Source of the DNA: Mongoliitalea daihaiensis
GTDB taxonomy: Bacteria > Bacteroidota > Bacteroidia > Cytophagales > Cyclobacteriaceae
Reading direction: 5' to 3'
Assembly: GCF_021596945.1 (NCBI RefSeq)
Contig: NZ_CP063779.1
Coordinates: forward strand, 4,066,001 to 4,130,000
Length of the DNA stretch: 64,000 nucleotides
Of the stretch, positions 18,113 to 27,303 are shown in pieces; position 1 is the first letter of the stretch; each line of letters begins with the position of its first letter. The position numbers and the translations under genes are program-made. The notes below the pieces were generated by a model that saw only the letters and a list, made by a program, of their open reading frames with translations, had not been told where the DNA came from and ran no database searches.

Positions 18113-18985
18113 ATGCAGCAAATTAGAATTACTGGAGTTCCTGAACATTTTAATTTTTTATGGAAAAAACTCATCCAAAGCCAACCTTACCTTGACCAAG
18201 GATATGAGTTGATTTGGATCGATGAACCCAAAGGTTCTGGAGCTATGAATGCGGCCTTGAGAAATAATGAAACTGATCTTGCTATTATTTTAACAGAGAG
18301 TTTTATTCAAGATAAAGTCAAGGGGAATCCTGCGTTAATAACTGATTGGTATGTATCCAGTCCATTAACCTGGGGGATTCACACCACAGCACGACTTCAA
18401 AAAAGACCCCTACAGTCGTATACAGCACCCACCATTGCGATTTCTAGGTATGGGTCAGGGTCTCACCTTATGGCTTTTGTACTTGCCAAAAGAGAAGCGT
18501 GGAATATTTCTCAAATAAGCTTTGAAGTAATTAACGATTTGAAAGGAGCTATCCGAAATGCTGAGGATTCCAAGGATCATATATTTCTTTGGGAAAAATT
18601 CACAACAAACCCTTATGTACTCACAGGTGTTTTTCACAGAATCGGGGAAATTCCAACACCTTGGCCTTGCTTTGTAACAGTAGCAAGAGAAGATTTTTTG
18701 ACAACACATCAGCCCATCATGCAACAACTCCAACAAGCTATTAAAAGTCTAGCTAATGGAGTGAAAAAGGATCCTGAAACAATCCTTGCTATCAGTCAAG
18801 AATACGGGTTATTGGAGGCGGATGTAGCAGCTTGGATTCATCAGACAGAATGGGCACAAACTAATGAGATTTCTATCACTACGATCCGTAAAATAATTCA
18901 GATTTTAGAAGAACTAAAGCTTATAGATCAATCTATTGAAGTATCCTCGCTAATATCTAAAGAATTGGTAGTCTTAACCCCTTGA
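18113..18985 (+). CDS. Cytosolic type 2 solute-binding-like protein (Ca3427/NMT1-like)
   Basis: The start RITGVPEHFNFLWKKL and the fold pattern resemble the type 2 periplasmic-binding superfamily, in particular the Ca3427-like branch related to NMT1/THI5 proteins. There is no signal peptide or lipobox, so it is predicted cytosolic although annotated relatives are often called ABC substrate-binding proteins. ATG at 18113 fits the family start best. In-frame ATGs at 18089 and 18092 would overlap the MFS gene. It shares the GH31-MFS transcription direction and spacing, so it probably belongs to that operon. The ligand is unknown. Its last 58 bp overlap the end of the convergent kinase gene. Confidence 0.7.
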   Translation: MQQIRITGVPEHFNFLWKKLIQSQPYLDQGYELIWIDEPKGSGAMNAALRNNETDLAIILTESFIQDKVKGNPALITDWYVSSPLTWGIHTTARLQKRPLQSYTAPTIAISRYGSGSHLMAFVLAKREAWNISQISFEVINDLKGAIRNAEDSKDHIFLWEKFTTNPYVLTGVFHRIGEIPTPWPCFVTVAREDFLTTHQPIMQQLQQAIKSLANGVKKDPETILAISQEYGLLEADVAAWIHQTEWAQTNEISITTIRKIIQILEELKLIDQSIEVSSLISKELVVLTP

Positions 18986-20919
18986 TTGGGGTTTTCAAAT
19001 ATCAACAATACTTCTGAGCCTTTTTCTTCTTCACTAAAAATCTGAATTGCCCCTCCAATCTGCCCAATAAAATCATTAATCAAACTGTAGCCCAACCCTG
19101 TTCCAGTTTCCTTTTCAGTACCCTGTGATGATTCTACTAGAGAATTTTTGGTCGCAATGAGCTCACGGATTTTAAAGGAGGACATTCCTTTCCCTGAATC
19201 CTTAATGGAGATTACTATCTTATTGTTTACTGAGCTAGACTTGATGGAGATTACAGAATACTTTTCTGAAAACTTGATTGCATTACTTAACACGTTTCGG
19301 ATAATCAACGTAAGAATATTTTTATCTGTCTCAATTAGATGAGTGGATGGCACATCGATCTCTATCAAAATATTCTTTTCTTCTGCTGTAAATTTCAAAA
19401 GATTAAAAGCAGAATAAACAGGTTCATGTAGCTCAATAAGTTCTTGCTGAATTTTAAATCCACCCATTTGGGAAACTGCCCAATACAAAACATTATCCAT
19501 ATTGGAATAAAGTTCATCTAAGTTTAGGAGGATTTTACGATTTACTTCTTCGAATTCAGTTTTAGAAAGATCTTTGTCCACGAGTAACTGTAAAACCCCT
19601 TTTAACTGTCCAATGGGAGCTTTCAAATCATGGCCAATAATTGACAAAATCTTGTTTTTAGTTTTATTGGCTTGATTCAACTCTTGGGACTTAATTTCCA
19701 GATCAATTTTTTGTTTGTTTACAAGATCCCTCTCGATCAATAGTCGCTGGTAAAGTATGTTTTTACGTCTATTGATAAAAATCATCCATAATACTAGGGT
19801 TATCAAGATAAAAGATAGTAATACTCCAAAAAATGTAAAACGTTGAAAAAGCTGCAACCTAACACTTTTCAATTGGGACTCAGCCTTGATAGCGGAGAGT
19901 TCGGCATCCACCTTATCAACTTCAAACATGCTTTGGATCAACTTCAGCTTACTTTTATCACTTTCAATCTCTTGTTCCTGATTCAACACTGTAAATTTTT
20001 GTAGATTTTCGTAGGCTAGATTAATATTCCCAAGAAGGTCATAAATTTTATAAAGATTATAATAGGTCTGAACTAACTCATCTTTAAAGCCTCCTTCTTC
20101 TGCCAATTCCCTACCTCTTTCCAAAAGTTCAACGGCTGTTGCGTAAGATCCATTCAAAGTATATACTTTCCCAAGTCGATGCAAAACAGATGATTCGAAA
20201 GACCTTAATCGTTGATGGGACGCTTGAGTCAAAGCATTGTTATAAATTGTGATAGCTTCATCCAGTTCACCTTTTGCTACCATTACATCTCCAATGACTC
20301 TGAGTGTAAAACTAGTGAAATAAATAGACCCAGCAATTTCATTGGTTTCAAGAGCCATATTAGCAAAATGCAATGCAGAATCTAATTCATCTAGCTTTGA
20401 ATAGTTTAAAGCTATGTTATTAAGGCTGCGAATGACGGTATAGGTATCATCAATAGAAGTGGCGATACTCAGAGCCTCTTTGAAATAACTAATCGCTTGA
20501 TTATAATTTGTTTGCTGATAATAAAGTGCGCCTAAATTATTAAGTACCATTGCAAGCTCTAAATTATCTTGGTTGGCTATTCCCATCAAATAGGCATCCT
20601 TGGAATATCTAAATGCTAAATTCCAATTCCCTTTCCGATAATGTATCCATCCAATATTCCCCTTGGCACGTCCCAGCGAAATTCTATCATCGAGTTCAAG
20701 TGCTAAGGATTCAGCGGTAAGTGCATATCCTAAAGCTTTATCCAATTCCTGTTCTCTCAATAAAAAAGTTAATCGGTTGAGTGCTTCAAGTTTTTGCGCT
20801 TTGTCTGAGGTTTGAAGAACAAATGCTGACAAAGAATCGATTTCAGCCTCTTGCCGTCCAAACAGAGAGGTAGTGATCAAACTCATACTAATCAAAAGTA
20901 TTTTTAAAAAACACTTCAT
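18928..20919 (-). CDS. TPR-repeat sensor histidine kinase
   Basis: The 663-residue protein has a signal peptide (to about residue 21) and a helical periplasmic part with about six TPR units (40-330, for example ALYYQQTNYNQAISYFKEAL). One transmembrane helix follows near 360-385, then a short coiled coil and the kinase core. The phospho-acceptor is His430 in SIIGHDLKAP. The ATPase domain shows NAIKFSEKY, DSGKGMS and GTGLGYSL. This architecture is common among Bacteroidota orphan kinases. No response regulator gene is adjacent, so the partner is unknown. About 20 residues extend past the ATPase domain and overlap the convergent upstream gene. Confidence 0.92.
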   Translation of the reverse strand: MKCFLKILLISMSLITTSLFGRQEAEIDSLSAFVLQTSDKAQKLEALNRLTFLLREQELDKALGYALTAESLALELDDRISLGRAKGNIGWIHYRKGNWNLAFRYSKDAYLMGIANQDNLELAMVLNNLGALYYQQTNYNQAISYFKEALSIATSIDDTYTVIRSLNNIALNYSKLDELDSALHFANMALETNEIAGSIYFTSFTLRVIGDVMVAKGELDEAITIYNNALTQASHQRLRSFESSVLHRLGKVYTLNGSYATAVELLERGRELAEEGGFKDELVQTYYNLYKIYDLLGNINLAYENLQKFTVLNQEQEIESDKSKLKLIQSMFEVDKVDAELSAIKAESQLKSVRLQLFQRFTFFGVLLSFILITLVLWMIFINRRKNILYQRLLIERDLVNKQKIDLEIKSQELNQANKTKNKILSIIGHDLKAPIGQLKGVLQLLVDKDLSKTEFEEVNRKILLNLDELYSNMDNVLYWAVSQMGGFKIQQELIELHEPVYSAFNLLKFTAEEKNILIEIDVPSTHLIETDKNILTLIIRNVLSNAIKFSEKYSVISIKSSSVNNKIVISIKDSGKGMSSFKIRELIATKNSLVESSQGTEKETGTGLGYSLINDFIGQIGGAIQIFSEEEKGSEVLLIFENPNQGVKTTNSLDISEDTSID

Positions 20920-21019
20920 GGTGGCTTACTTCTTGTAAAAACTAAAAGTAATAAATAAAAAATGGAATTACAGCAGAATATGTTTTTTACTTGGTCTTAA
21001 ATTAACCTTATGTAAAAGG

Positions 21020-21053
21020 TTGGGATTGGTTTTATAAATTATCCCAATCCCAA
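21020..21053 (-). terminator. Hairpin overlapping the end of surE
   Basis: TTGGGATTGG and CCAATCCCAA pair over a 14-nt loop. One arm lies in the last codons of surE. On the minus strand the stem is followed by CCTTTTAC, so it is a moderate terminator candidate. Confidence 0.55.
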
Positions 21054-21814
21054 TCTGTATTTAATTGATTGATAGCGTAATGAGCTGTCAAATCATATTG
21101 ACATGGCACTATTGACACATAATTATTAGCAATTGCCCATTCATCGTTATCTTCACCTTTATCAAAATTCACAAAATTGCCAGCCATCCAGAAATATTTT
21201 CTTCCATTTGGATCAAAACGCTCCTGAAATTCCTCCTCCCATTTGGCATGAGCCTGTCGACAAACCTTTACTCCCTTTATCGCCTCATTTCTTTTTGGCG
21301 GAAAATTGACGTTCAAAGCTACACCTTTGGCCAAGCCATTAGTAAGCACTTGCTCGGCTATTTTATAAACATATTCTTCTACATGAGAAAAATCTGCTTT
21401 GGAAGAATAATCGCATAGACTGAATCCTATAGAGGGGAGTCCTTCAAGTGCACCTTCTATAGCCGCTGACATAGTACCTGAGTACAAGACAGAAATTGAC
21501 GTATTGCTTCCATGGTTAATTCCAGATACAACCAAATCAGGCTTTTTATCTTTTAGCACATAATGCTTAGCCAGTTTAACACAATCCGCAGGTGTTCCGC
21601 TACATTTATATGCTTCCACCCCCTCAAAAATATCCTCATCATAAATGCGGAGGGTTTCACCAATGGTAATGGCATGTCCCATACCTGATTGAGGGCTGTC
21701 AGGTGCTACAACCACTACATCCCCCAATTTTTTCATTACATTTACCAATACACGGATTCCCTTGGAGGTAATACCATCATCGTTTGAAACCAAAATCAAT
21801 GGTCTATTATTCAT
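21032..21814 (-). CDS. surE: 5'/3'-nucleotidase SurE
   Basis: The 260-residue metal-dependent phosphatase removes phosphate from nucleoside monophosphates. The SurE signature is clear: LVSNDDGITSKGI with metal-binding Asp12 and Asp13, SGINHGSNTSISVLYSGT with the conserved Asn and Ser, and FSLCDYS. Length matches the family (about 250). It lies 4 bp after the small secreted protein gene, so the two are probably co-transcribed. A hairpin overlaps the 3' end. Confidence 0.95.
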   Translation of the reverse strand: MNNRPLILVSNDDGITSKGIRVLVNVMKKLGDVVVVAPDSPQSGMGHAITIGETLRIYDEDIFEGVEAYKCSGTPADCVKLAKHYVLKDKKPDLVVSGINHGSNTSISVLYSGTMSAAIEGALEGLPSIGFSLCDYSSKADFSHVEEYVYKIAEQVLTNGLAKGVALNVNFPPKRNEAIKGVKVCRQAHAKWEEEFQERFDPNGRKYFWMAGNFVNFDKGEDNDEWAIANNYVSIVPCQYDLTAHYAINQLNTDWDWDNL

Positions 21815-21818
21815 AAAA

Positions 21819-22448
21819 TTATCGTATCTGATTGTAATATGCAGTAATTCGAAGAAGGTCTCCCCTCTTGTCGTGAGAAAGTCTGTTTTTCCTCATAAAT
21901 AGTTCTACTTCATCCGATCGGTCTCCTAAAACATCCAATAACTCTTTTTTCTTTTGGGCATATTTTATGATTTTTCCGTCTTTGATAAAATAGTAACTAA
22001 AAGCCAGTTTATAAGCTCCTCCCATTTGAGGACCCCACATAGGATTCATTGGCATTCCACCCCAAGCACCCATACCACGATTGTCAGCCACAATGTGCTC
22101 GCGACACAGCAAAACAATGTTATCGCCTTCCGTCAGAATTTCAAAGAACACCGGCGTATCATAATCTCCCGACAATGGAAAAGGCAAGGTATAGAAGGTG
22201 CGGATTCCACCATACTGTTCATCGAAAATTTCAAATTGAGAAACATTGGATGCCCCGAAGGTATCTATACTATTGGTTTGTAGTTGAACTAGATTGTTTT
22301 CCAGATCATACTTTACTTGACCTTGGTACACTTGTCCATTGGTTGTGACAATTTGCCCCTTATGCCATACCTGAGAAGGAAAAACTCCAGATTGAGCTAT
22401 CGTCTCGAAGCTGATGAGCAGAATGAATAATGAAAGTACGTATCTCAT
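21819..22448 (-). CDS. Secreted protein of unknown function
   Basis: The protein of about 209 residues starts with a typical Sec signal, MRYVLSLFILLISFETIAQ. An upstream ATG at 22457 would add three residues. The mature part is beta-rich (GQIVTTNGQVYQGQVKYDL, VQLQTNSIDTFGASNVSQFEIFD) with a short glycine, methionine and proline-rich segment (MGAWGGMPMNPMWG). I do not recognise a family. The gene is 4 bp upstream of surE, so expression is linked, but no functional link is evident. Confidence 0.7.
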   Translation of the reverse strand: MRYVLSLFILLISFETIAQSGVFPSQVWHKGQIVTTNGQVYQGQVKYDLENNLVQLQTNSIDTFGASNVSQFEIFDEQYGGIRTFYTLPFPLSGDYDTPVFFEILTEGDNIVLLCREHIVADNRGMGAWGGMPMNPMWGPQMGGAYKLAFSYYFIKDGKIIKYAQKKKELLDVLGDRSDEVELFMRKNRLSHDKRGDLLRITAYYNQIR

Positions 22449-22527
22449 AATTATCATCGATTTATACTAAAGATAACGAACCTTTGCTAATTATGTTGAT
22501 TTTTAAAATGAAATGAATGCGTTCTTT

Positions 22528-23745
22528 TTATTTTTTTAAGATGCTATGGCCCATTTTATCACGCTTGGTTTCCAAATATTTGGAATTATGCTCGTTTGGC
22601 TCGATCTCAATTGGTAGCTGCTCAATTATCTCCAAATTATACCCGATCAAACCAACCCTCTTGGTTGGATTATTGGTAATTAACCGGATTTTGCAGACCC
22701 CTAAATCACGCAAAATCTGAGCTCCCACCCCATAGTCGCGACTATCCATTGGAAATCCAAGAGCTAAGTTAGCCTGAACAGTGTCCATTCCCTGTTCTTG
22801 AAGCTTGTACGCTTTTAATTTATTCAATAAGCCGATACCCCTCCCCTCTTGATTCATGTAGAGCACCACACCTTTACCTTCTTTTTCTACCATCTCAAGT
22901 GCTCTGTGAAGTTGAGGCCCACAATCACATCTACACGAACCGAAAATATCACCTGTTATACAGGAAGAATGAACGCGTACCATCACAGGTTCATCTTTTT
23001 CCCAAGTTCCTTTAATCAATGCCAAATGCATATCATCGGTATTCGTTTGCCTAAATGCAATCAAATCAAAATCACCATAGGCCGTCGGCATATCAACACC
23101 GATTTCGCGTTTTATTAAAGATTCATTTTTCAGTCGATACGAAATCAAATCTTTGATCGAAATTAGCTTCAAGTTGAATTTTTCAGCAACCTTCACCAAA
23201 TCCGGAAGGCGGGCCATAGTGCCATCCTCATTCATGATTTCTACCAAAACACCTGCCGCAGAAAAACCAGACAATCGAGCTAAATCTATTGCTGCCTCTG
23301 TATGCCCAGCTCTTCTTAAAACACCTCCTCTTTTGGCTTTTAAAGGAAAAATATGTCCCGGCTTACCCAATTCATCTGGGTGTATACTATCATCCACCAA
23401 TGCTCGGATAGTTTTGGCTCTATCACTGGCAGAAATACCTGTAGTACAGCCATGACCAATCAAATCCACAGAGACTGTAAACGGCGTTTCATATGCCGCA
23501 GTATTAGTTCCAACCATTAACTGCAGCCCAAGTTGATCACATCTGTCTTCAATTAATGGAGCACATATCAATCCCCTCCCATGAGTGGCCATAAAATTGA
23601 TAATCTCAGGGGTCACCGTTTCAGCAGCGCATACAAAGTCACCTTCATTTTCCCTATCCTCATCATCTACCACTATGATTACTTCTCCATTCTTGATCGC
23701 TACAATTGCGTCCTCAATGCTGTCTAATTTGAATTCTTGAGACAT
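22528..23745 (-). CDS. ribBA: Bifunctional DHBP synthase / GTP cyclohydrolase II (RibBA)
   Basis: The 405-residue enzyme starts both branches of riboflavin synthesis. Residues 1-200 form 3,4-dihydroxy-2-butanone-4-phosphate synthase ([27 protein letters not shown]). Residues 205-400 form GTP cyclohydrolase II, with [18 protein letters not shown] supplying the zinc cysteines and [13 protein letters not shown] the catalytic segment. Both halves keep their key residues. It follows dnaG by 84 bp on the same strand. No FMN riboswitch was seen in front of it. Confidence 0.96.
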   Translation of the reverse strand: MSQEFKLDSIEDAIVAIKNGEVIIVVDDEDRENEGDFVCAAETVTPEIINFMATHGRGLICAPLIEDRCDQLGLQLMVGTNTAAYETPFTVSVDLIGHGCTTGISASDRAKTIRALVDDSIHPDELGKPGHIFPLKAKRGGVLRRAGHTEAAIDLARLSGFSAAGVLVEIMNEDGTMARLPDLVKVAEKFNLKLISIKDLISYRLKNESLIKREIGVDMPTAYGDFDLIAFRQTNTDDMHLALIKGTWEKDEPVMVRVHSSCITGDIFGSCRCDCGPQLHRALEMVEKEGKGVVLYMNQEGRGIGLLNKLKAYKLQEQGMDTVQANLALGFPMDSRDYGVGAQILRDLGVCKIRLITNNPTKRVGLIGYNLEIIEQLPIEIEPNEHNSKYLETKRDKMGHSILKK

Positions 23746-23829
23746 ATTTTTTTTTGTATATCTGGGTTTGTACCCGTAAAATTACTAGGTTTTATGAGCA
23801 AAACCGCCAAAAACCAATTAAAGTTTTGT

Positions 23830-25773
23830 TCAAAAAGATATTACAATACCTAATTGTTTATCGATTGCTACTTGATAGCTCTTCAATTCCATGTACACGC
23901 TGATTTTTTCAGACACCAAATCAGCTGATTCCTTATTCAACTCAGCTTTTTTGATTTGATCTCTTGCTTCATCCAACATCTTTCTGATTACCTTTTTCTT
24001 TAGATGCAGAATATTATCGTACACAGTTTTGGCAAGATCGTCTGCTTCATGTGTTGTGAAAATCTGAAAACGAGATTCCCACAGCGTTGATAATTCATAT
24101 TTGGGTGTAATCAAATTAATGACCTCCCGCTTGATATCTACATCCTCAGTAGACAAAAAGTAACTAGGCTGTGGCAACAAACCTTGCTTCAACGCATCTT
24201 TAAAGATTTCGAGAATTTTATTGAACACAGGTGTTTCAAAGGTTAACTCCTCCGTTTCCTGAAGCAAGTACTCACATACACTCAACTCTTCGGAGACCAT
24301 TTCGAAACCATAATTTACTAATAGTCTCAGCATTTCCCGCTCTTGGAGCTGAATCAAGCGAAAATTACTAGTCTCCTCTTTGGGGCTAGGAAGTAAGGTT
24401 TCTAAAGCCGTAGGAGCCTCTTCTTCTGCACGCTTATCTTTAAAAAACTGATCCTTTTGAGATTTTAATAAAATCTTATTGAGCTCCGAAACCAAAATAT
24501 CTTCTTCGATTTCCAGTAAGCTAGAAGATTTCTTTACAAAAACAGAGCGAATAATTGGATCCGGAATTTTAGAAAGACTTTGAACCACTTGTTTGACTAG
24601 ATCCGCATACTTGATTGGATCTTTTGCTGCTTCTTCGGCATATAATCCAATTTGAAAGGAAAGAAAATCCACGGAATGCTCATCCAAATACTGAACAAAA
24701 GCTGAGCTCCCTACTTTTCTAGCATAAGAATCAGGGTCTTCCCCATCAGGAAAGGCCACTGCCTTTACATTCAATCCTCCTTCCAAGATCATATCGATCC
24801 CTCGAAGGGAAGCTTTGATTCCTGCTGCATCCCCATCGTACAAAACAGTGATGTTATCACTAAAACGTTTGATGAGTTTTATTTGGTTTTCAGTGAGTGA
24901 GGTACCCGAAGATGCCACCACATTTTCTATCCCTGCCAAATGTAAACTGATCACATCAGTATATCCCTCTACCAAATAACAGTTGTCCTTTTCTCGGATA
25001 GATTTTTTTGCCTGATAGATCCCGTACAGAATATCACTTTTATGATAAACCTCTGTTTCGGGGGAGTTAATGTATTTGGGTTGCTTTTTATCATTAGTCA
25101 GGATTCTTGCGCCAAAACCAATAGGCTTCCCTCCTAAATTATGGATGGTAAATGTGACTCTTCCACGAAATCGATCATAAAACCGTGAAGCATCTCCTTC
25201 TTTTTGCAGGATTAATCCTGCTTTTAATAAAATTTCTTTCGTGTGACCAGCCGCTTCCGCTGCTATTAAAAACTTATCCCATGCATCTAGTGCATATCCT
25301 AGATCAAACTTATCAACGATCGCTTGAGTAAAACCTCGCTCTTTAAAATAAGATAATCCTATTGATTTCCCCTCTTCCGTTTGTAAGTTGTTGGCAAAAA
25401 ATTCTTTAGCAAAATTCAACACAATGTACAAACTCTCCCGCTCATTATGGGCAATCACCGCCTCTGGGCTAAGTTGACGTTCCTCTTCTATTTCTATCCC
25501 GTATTTTTGCGCTAAATGCTTGATGGCTTCATTAAATCCCACCCCCTCTATATCCATGACAAACTGTATAGGGTCTCCCGCTTTGCCGCAACCAAAGCAC
25601 TTATATATTTGCTTAGCCGGTGAAACGGAAAAAGAAGGCGATTTCTCATTATGAAAAGGACAACAGGCCCAGAGGTTCTGCCCCTTCTTTTTCAAAGGCA
25701 CATAATCCCCTACGACATCTTCAATGTCTGCACGTTCCCTTACTTTTTCTGTGGTCTGCTTACTAATCGCCAT
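23830..25773 (-). CDS. dnaG: DNA primase
   Basis: The protein of about 647 residues makes RNA primers at the replication fork. An N-terminal CHC2 zinc domain (CCPFHNEKSPSF ... KCFGCGKAGD) is followed by the primase core and a TOPRIM domain (YLVEGYTDVISLHL, LYDGDAAGIKA). A C-terminal helicase-interacting region completes it. MAISKQTTEKV fits the family start, and an ATG two codons upstream at 25779 is possible. It is divergent from the mrp gene with a 170-bp gap and precedes ribBA. Confidence 0.96.
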   Translation of the reverse strand: MAISKQTTEKVRERADIEDVVGDYVPLKKKGQNLWACCPFHNEKSPSFSVSPAKQIYKCFGCGKAGDPIQFVMDIEGVGFNEAIKHLAQKYGIEIEEERQLSPEAVIAHNERESLYIVLNFAKEFFANNLQTEEGKSIGLSYFKERGFTQAIVDKFDLGYALDAWDKFLIAAEAAGHTKEILLKAGLILQKEGDASRFYDRFRGRVTFTIHNLGGKPIGFGARILTNDKKQPKYINSPETEVYHKSDILYGIYQAKKSIREKDNCYLVEGYTDVISLHLAGIENVVASSGTSLTENQIKLIKRFSDNITVLYDGDAAGIKASLRGIDMILEGGLNVKAVAFPDGEDPDSYARKVGSSAFVQYLDEHSVDFLSFQIGLYAEEAAKDPIKYADLVKQVVQSLSKIPDPIIRSVFVKKSSSLLEIEEDILVSELNKILLKSQKDQFFKDKRAEEEAPTALETLLPSPKEETSNFRLIQLQEREMLRLLVNYGFEMVSEELSVCEYLLQETEELTFETPVFNKILEIFKDALKQGLLPQPSYFLSTEDVDIKREVINLITPKYELSTLWESRFQIFTTHEADDLAKTVYDNILHLKKKVIRKMLDEARDQIKKAELNKESADLVSEKISVYMELKSYQVAIDKQLGIVISF

Positions 25774-25946
25774 GGGCATGGAATAAAAATCAAAGATAAG
25801 AAGACAATCTTTATTTGAAAGCCTAGGTGAAGAAGTGAAACTATTTGTAGTTGCCGTAAGTTTGACTTAAAGAATAAAATCCTTCTATAAAGGTTTTTAT
25901 TTGGCTTATTTATGAACTAATTTGCACGTAAAATTTACAATTAATT

Positions 25947-27041
25947 ATGGCTATCAGTCAAGAGCAAGTACTACAGTCCCTTAGCAAAGTCGATGATCCT
26001 GATTTGAAAAAAGATCTAGTTACCTTGGGGATGATTCAGGGATTAGAAATTACAGGAAACACTATCAAGTTTAAAGTTGTACTCACTACCCCTGCCTGTC
26101 CACTCAAAGAAGTAATAAAAAACAATTGCATTGAAGTCTTAAACGCTGATTTAGGAGAAGACATCGACTTGCAAATTGAAATGACATCGAATGTAACCAC
26201 AGCCCGATCGGACGCACCGATGCTTCCACAGGTCAAAAACATCATTGCCATTGCATCAGGAAAAGGTGGGGTCGGTAAATCCACCACTGCTGCAAATCTT
26301 GCCGTAGCACTAGCCACTACCGGTGCTAAAGTAGGTTTGATCGATGCAGACATCTCAGGGCCTTCTATCCCTACCATGTTCAATGTAGAAGCTGAACAGC
26401 CAATGGTCACACAGGTCGATGGTAAAAATACCATTATACCGATAGAGCAATACGGAGTTAAATTAATGAGTATCGGTTTCCTTACTCCAGCCGACGCAGC
26501 AGTAGTATGGAGAGGGCCAATGGCAAGCTCTGCCTTGAAGCAATTTATTGGAGATGTTGAATGGGGTGAGTTAGACTATTTATTGATTGATCTACCTCCA
26601 GGAACATCTGATATTCATTTAACAATGGTGCAAACTGTTCCTGTGACTGGGGCAGTAATAGTGACTACTCCTCAAAAAGTAGCACTTGCAGATGCCATTA
26701 AGGGTTTGAGCATGTTTAAACAGCCTCAAATTAATGTCCCTGTCTTAGGTGTTATTGAAAATATGGCTTATTTTACGCCCGAAGAATTACCAGATAATAA
26801 GTATTATATCTTTGGAAAGGATGGAGGTAGAAAATTGGCTGAAAAGTTTGATGTTCCATTCCTAGGAGAAGTGCCAATTGTTCAAAGTATTCGCGAAAGT
26901 GGAGATACTGGTTATCCAGCTGTATTGAAGAAAGGCGTGACCCAAGATGCCTTCATGCAATTGGCAGAAGCAGTTGCTCGACAAATTGCTATCAGAAATG
27001 CTGAAAAATCAAAAACTGAAGTTGTACAGGTAAAAATATAG
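25947..27041 (+). CDS. Mrp/ApbC-type iron-sulfur carrier ATPase
   Basis: The 364-residue protein has an N-terminal DUF59/MIP18-like domain (about 1-90, with TTPACPLKE). A P-loop ATPase follows, with the deviant Walker A ASGKGGVGKSTTAAN near residue 100 and LIDLPPGTSD as switch. The family carries and delivers Fe-S clusters. The CxxC segment that follows ENMSYF in E. coli ApbC is replaced by ENMAYFTPEELPDNK, without cysteine. It is followed 2 bp later by an Nfu-type scaffold gene, which supports an Fe-S role. Confidence 0.92.
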   Translation: MAISQEQVLQSLSKVDDPDLKKDLVTLGMIQGLEITGNTIKFKVVLTTPACPLKEVIKNNCIEVLNADLGEDIDLQIEMTSNVTTARSDAPMLPQVKNIIAIASGKGGVGKSTTAANLAVALATTGAKVGLIDADISGPSIPTMFNVEAEQPMVTQVDGKNTIIPIEQYGVKLMSIGFLTPADAAVVWRGPMASSALKQFIGDVEWGELDYLLIDLPPGTSDIHLTMVQTVPVTGAVIVTTPQKVALADAIKGLSMFKQPQINVPVLGVIENMAYFTPEELPDNKYYIFGKDGGRKLAEKFDVPFLGEVPIVQSIRESGDTGYPAVLKKGVTQDAFMQLAEAVARQIAIRNAEKSKTEVVQVKI

Positions 27042-27043
27042 AA

Positions 27044-27292
27044 ATGAATACATCATTGTTGGAAAAAGTTGAAGCAGCATTAGATACTATCAGGCCCTAT
27101 TTAGAGGCCGATGGTGGAAATGTCAAAATTGTGGACGTTACAGAAGAAATGACTTTGCGTTTGGAGTTAACAGGCACGTGCAGTTCATGTCCAATGTCTG
27201 CTATGACATTGAAAGCTGGTGTAGAGGAGGCAGTCAAAAAATCCGTGCCAGAAATCCTAAAAGTTGAAGCTGTAAAAGTAGAAGTAGCCTAA
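27044..27292 (+). CDS. NifU-like (Nfu) iron-sulfur scaffold domain protein
   Basis: The 82-residue protein is a stand-alone NifU C-terminal domain. Visible hallmarks are YLEADGGNVKIV and the cluster-binding Cys46 and Cys49 in TCSSCPMS. It should assemble or transfer a 4Fe-4S cluster as a dimer. The two-base gap after mrp suggests coupled translation and a shared pathway. The next gene, a secreted protease, begins only 11 bp later, although its function looks unrelated. Confidence 0.93.
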   Translation: MNTSLLEKVEAALDTIRPYLEADGGNVKIVDVTEEMTLRLELTGTCSSCPMSAMTLKAGVEEAVKKSVPEILKVEAVKVEVA

Positions 27293-27303
27293 TTTAATAC
27301 CGA

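Noticed and set aside
22458-23829. FMN riboswitch before ribBA
   Set aside because: The 84-bp gap to dnaG is too short and lacks the conserved RFN-element helices.
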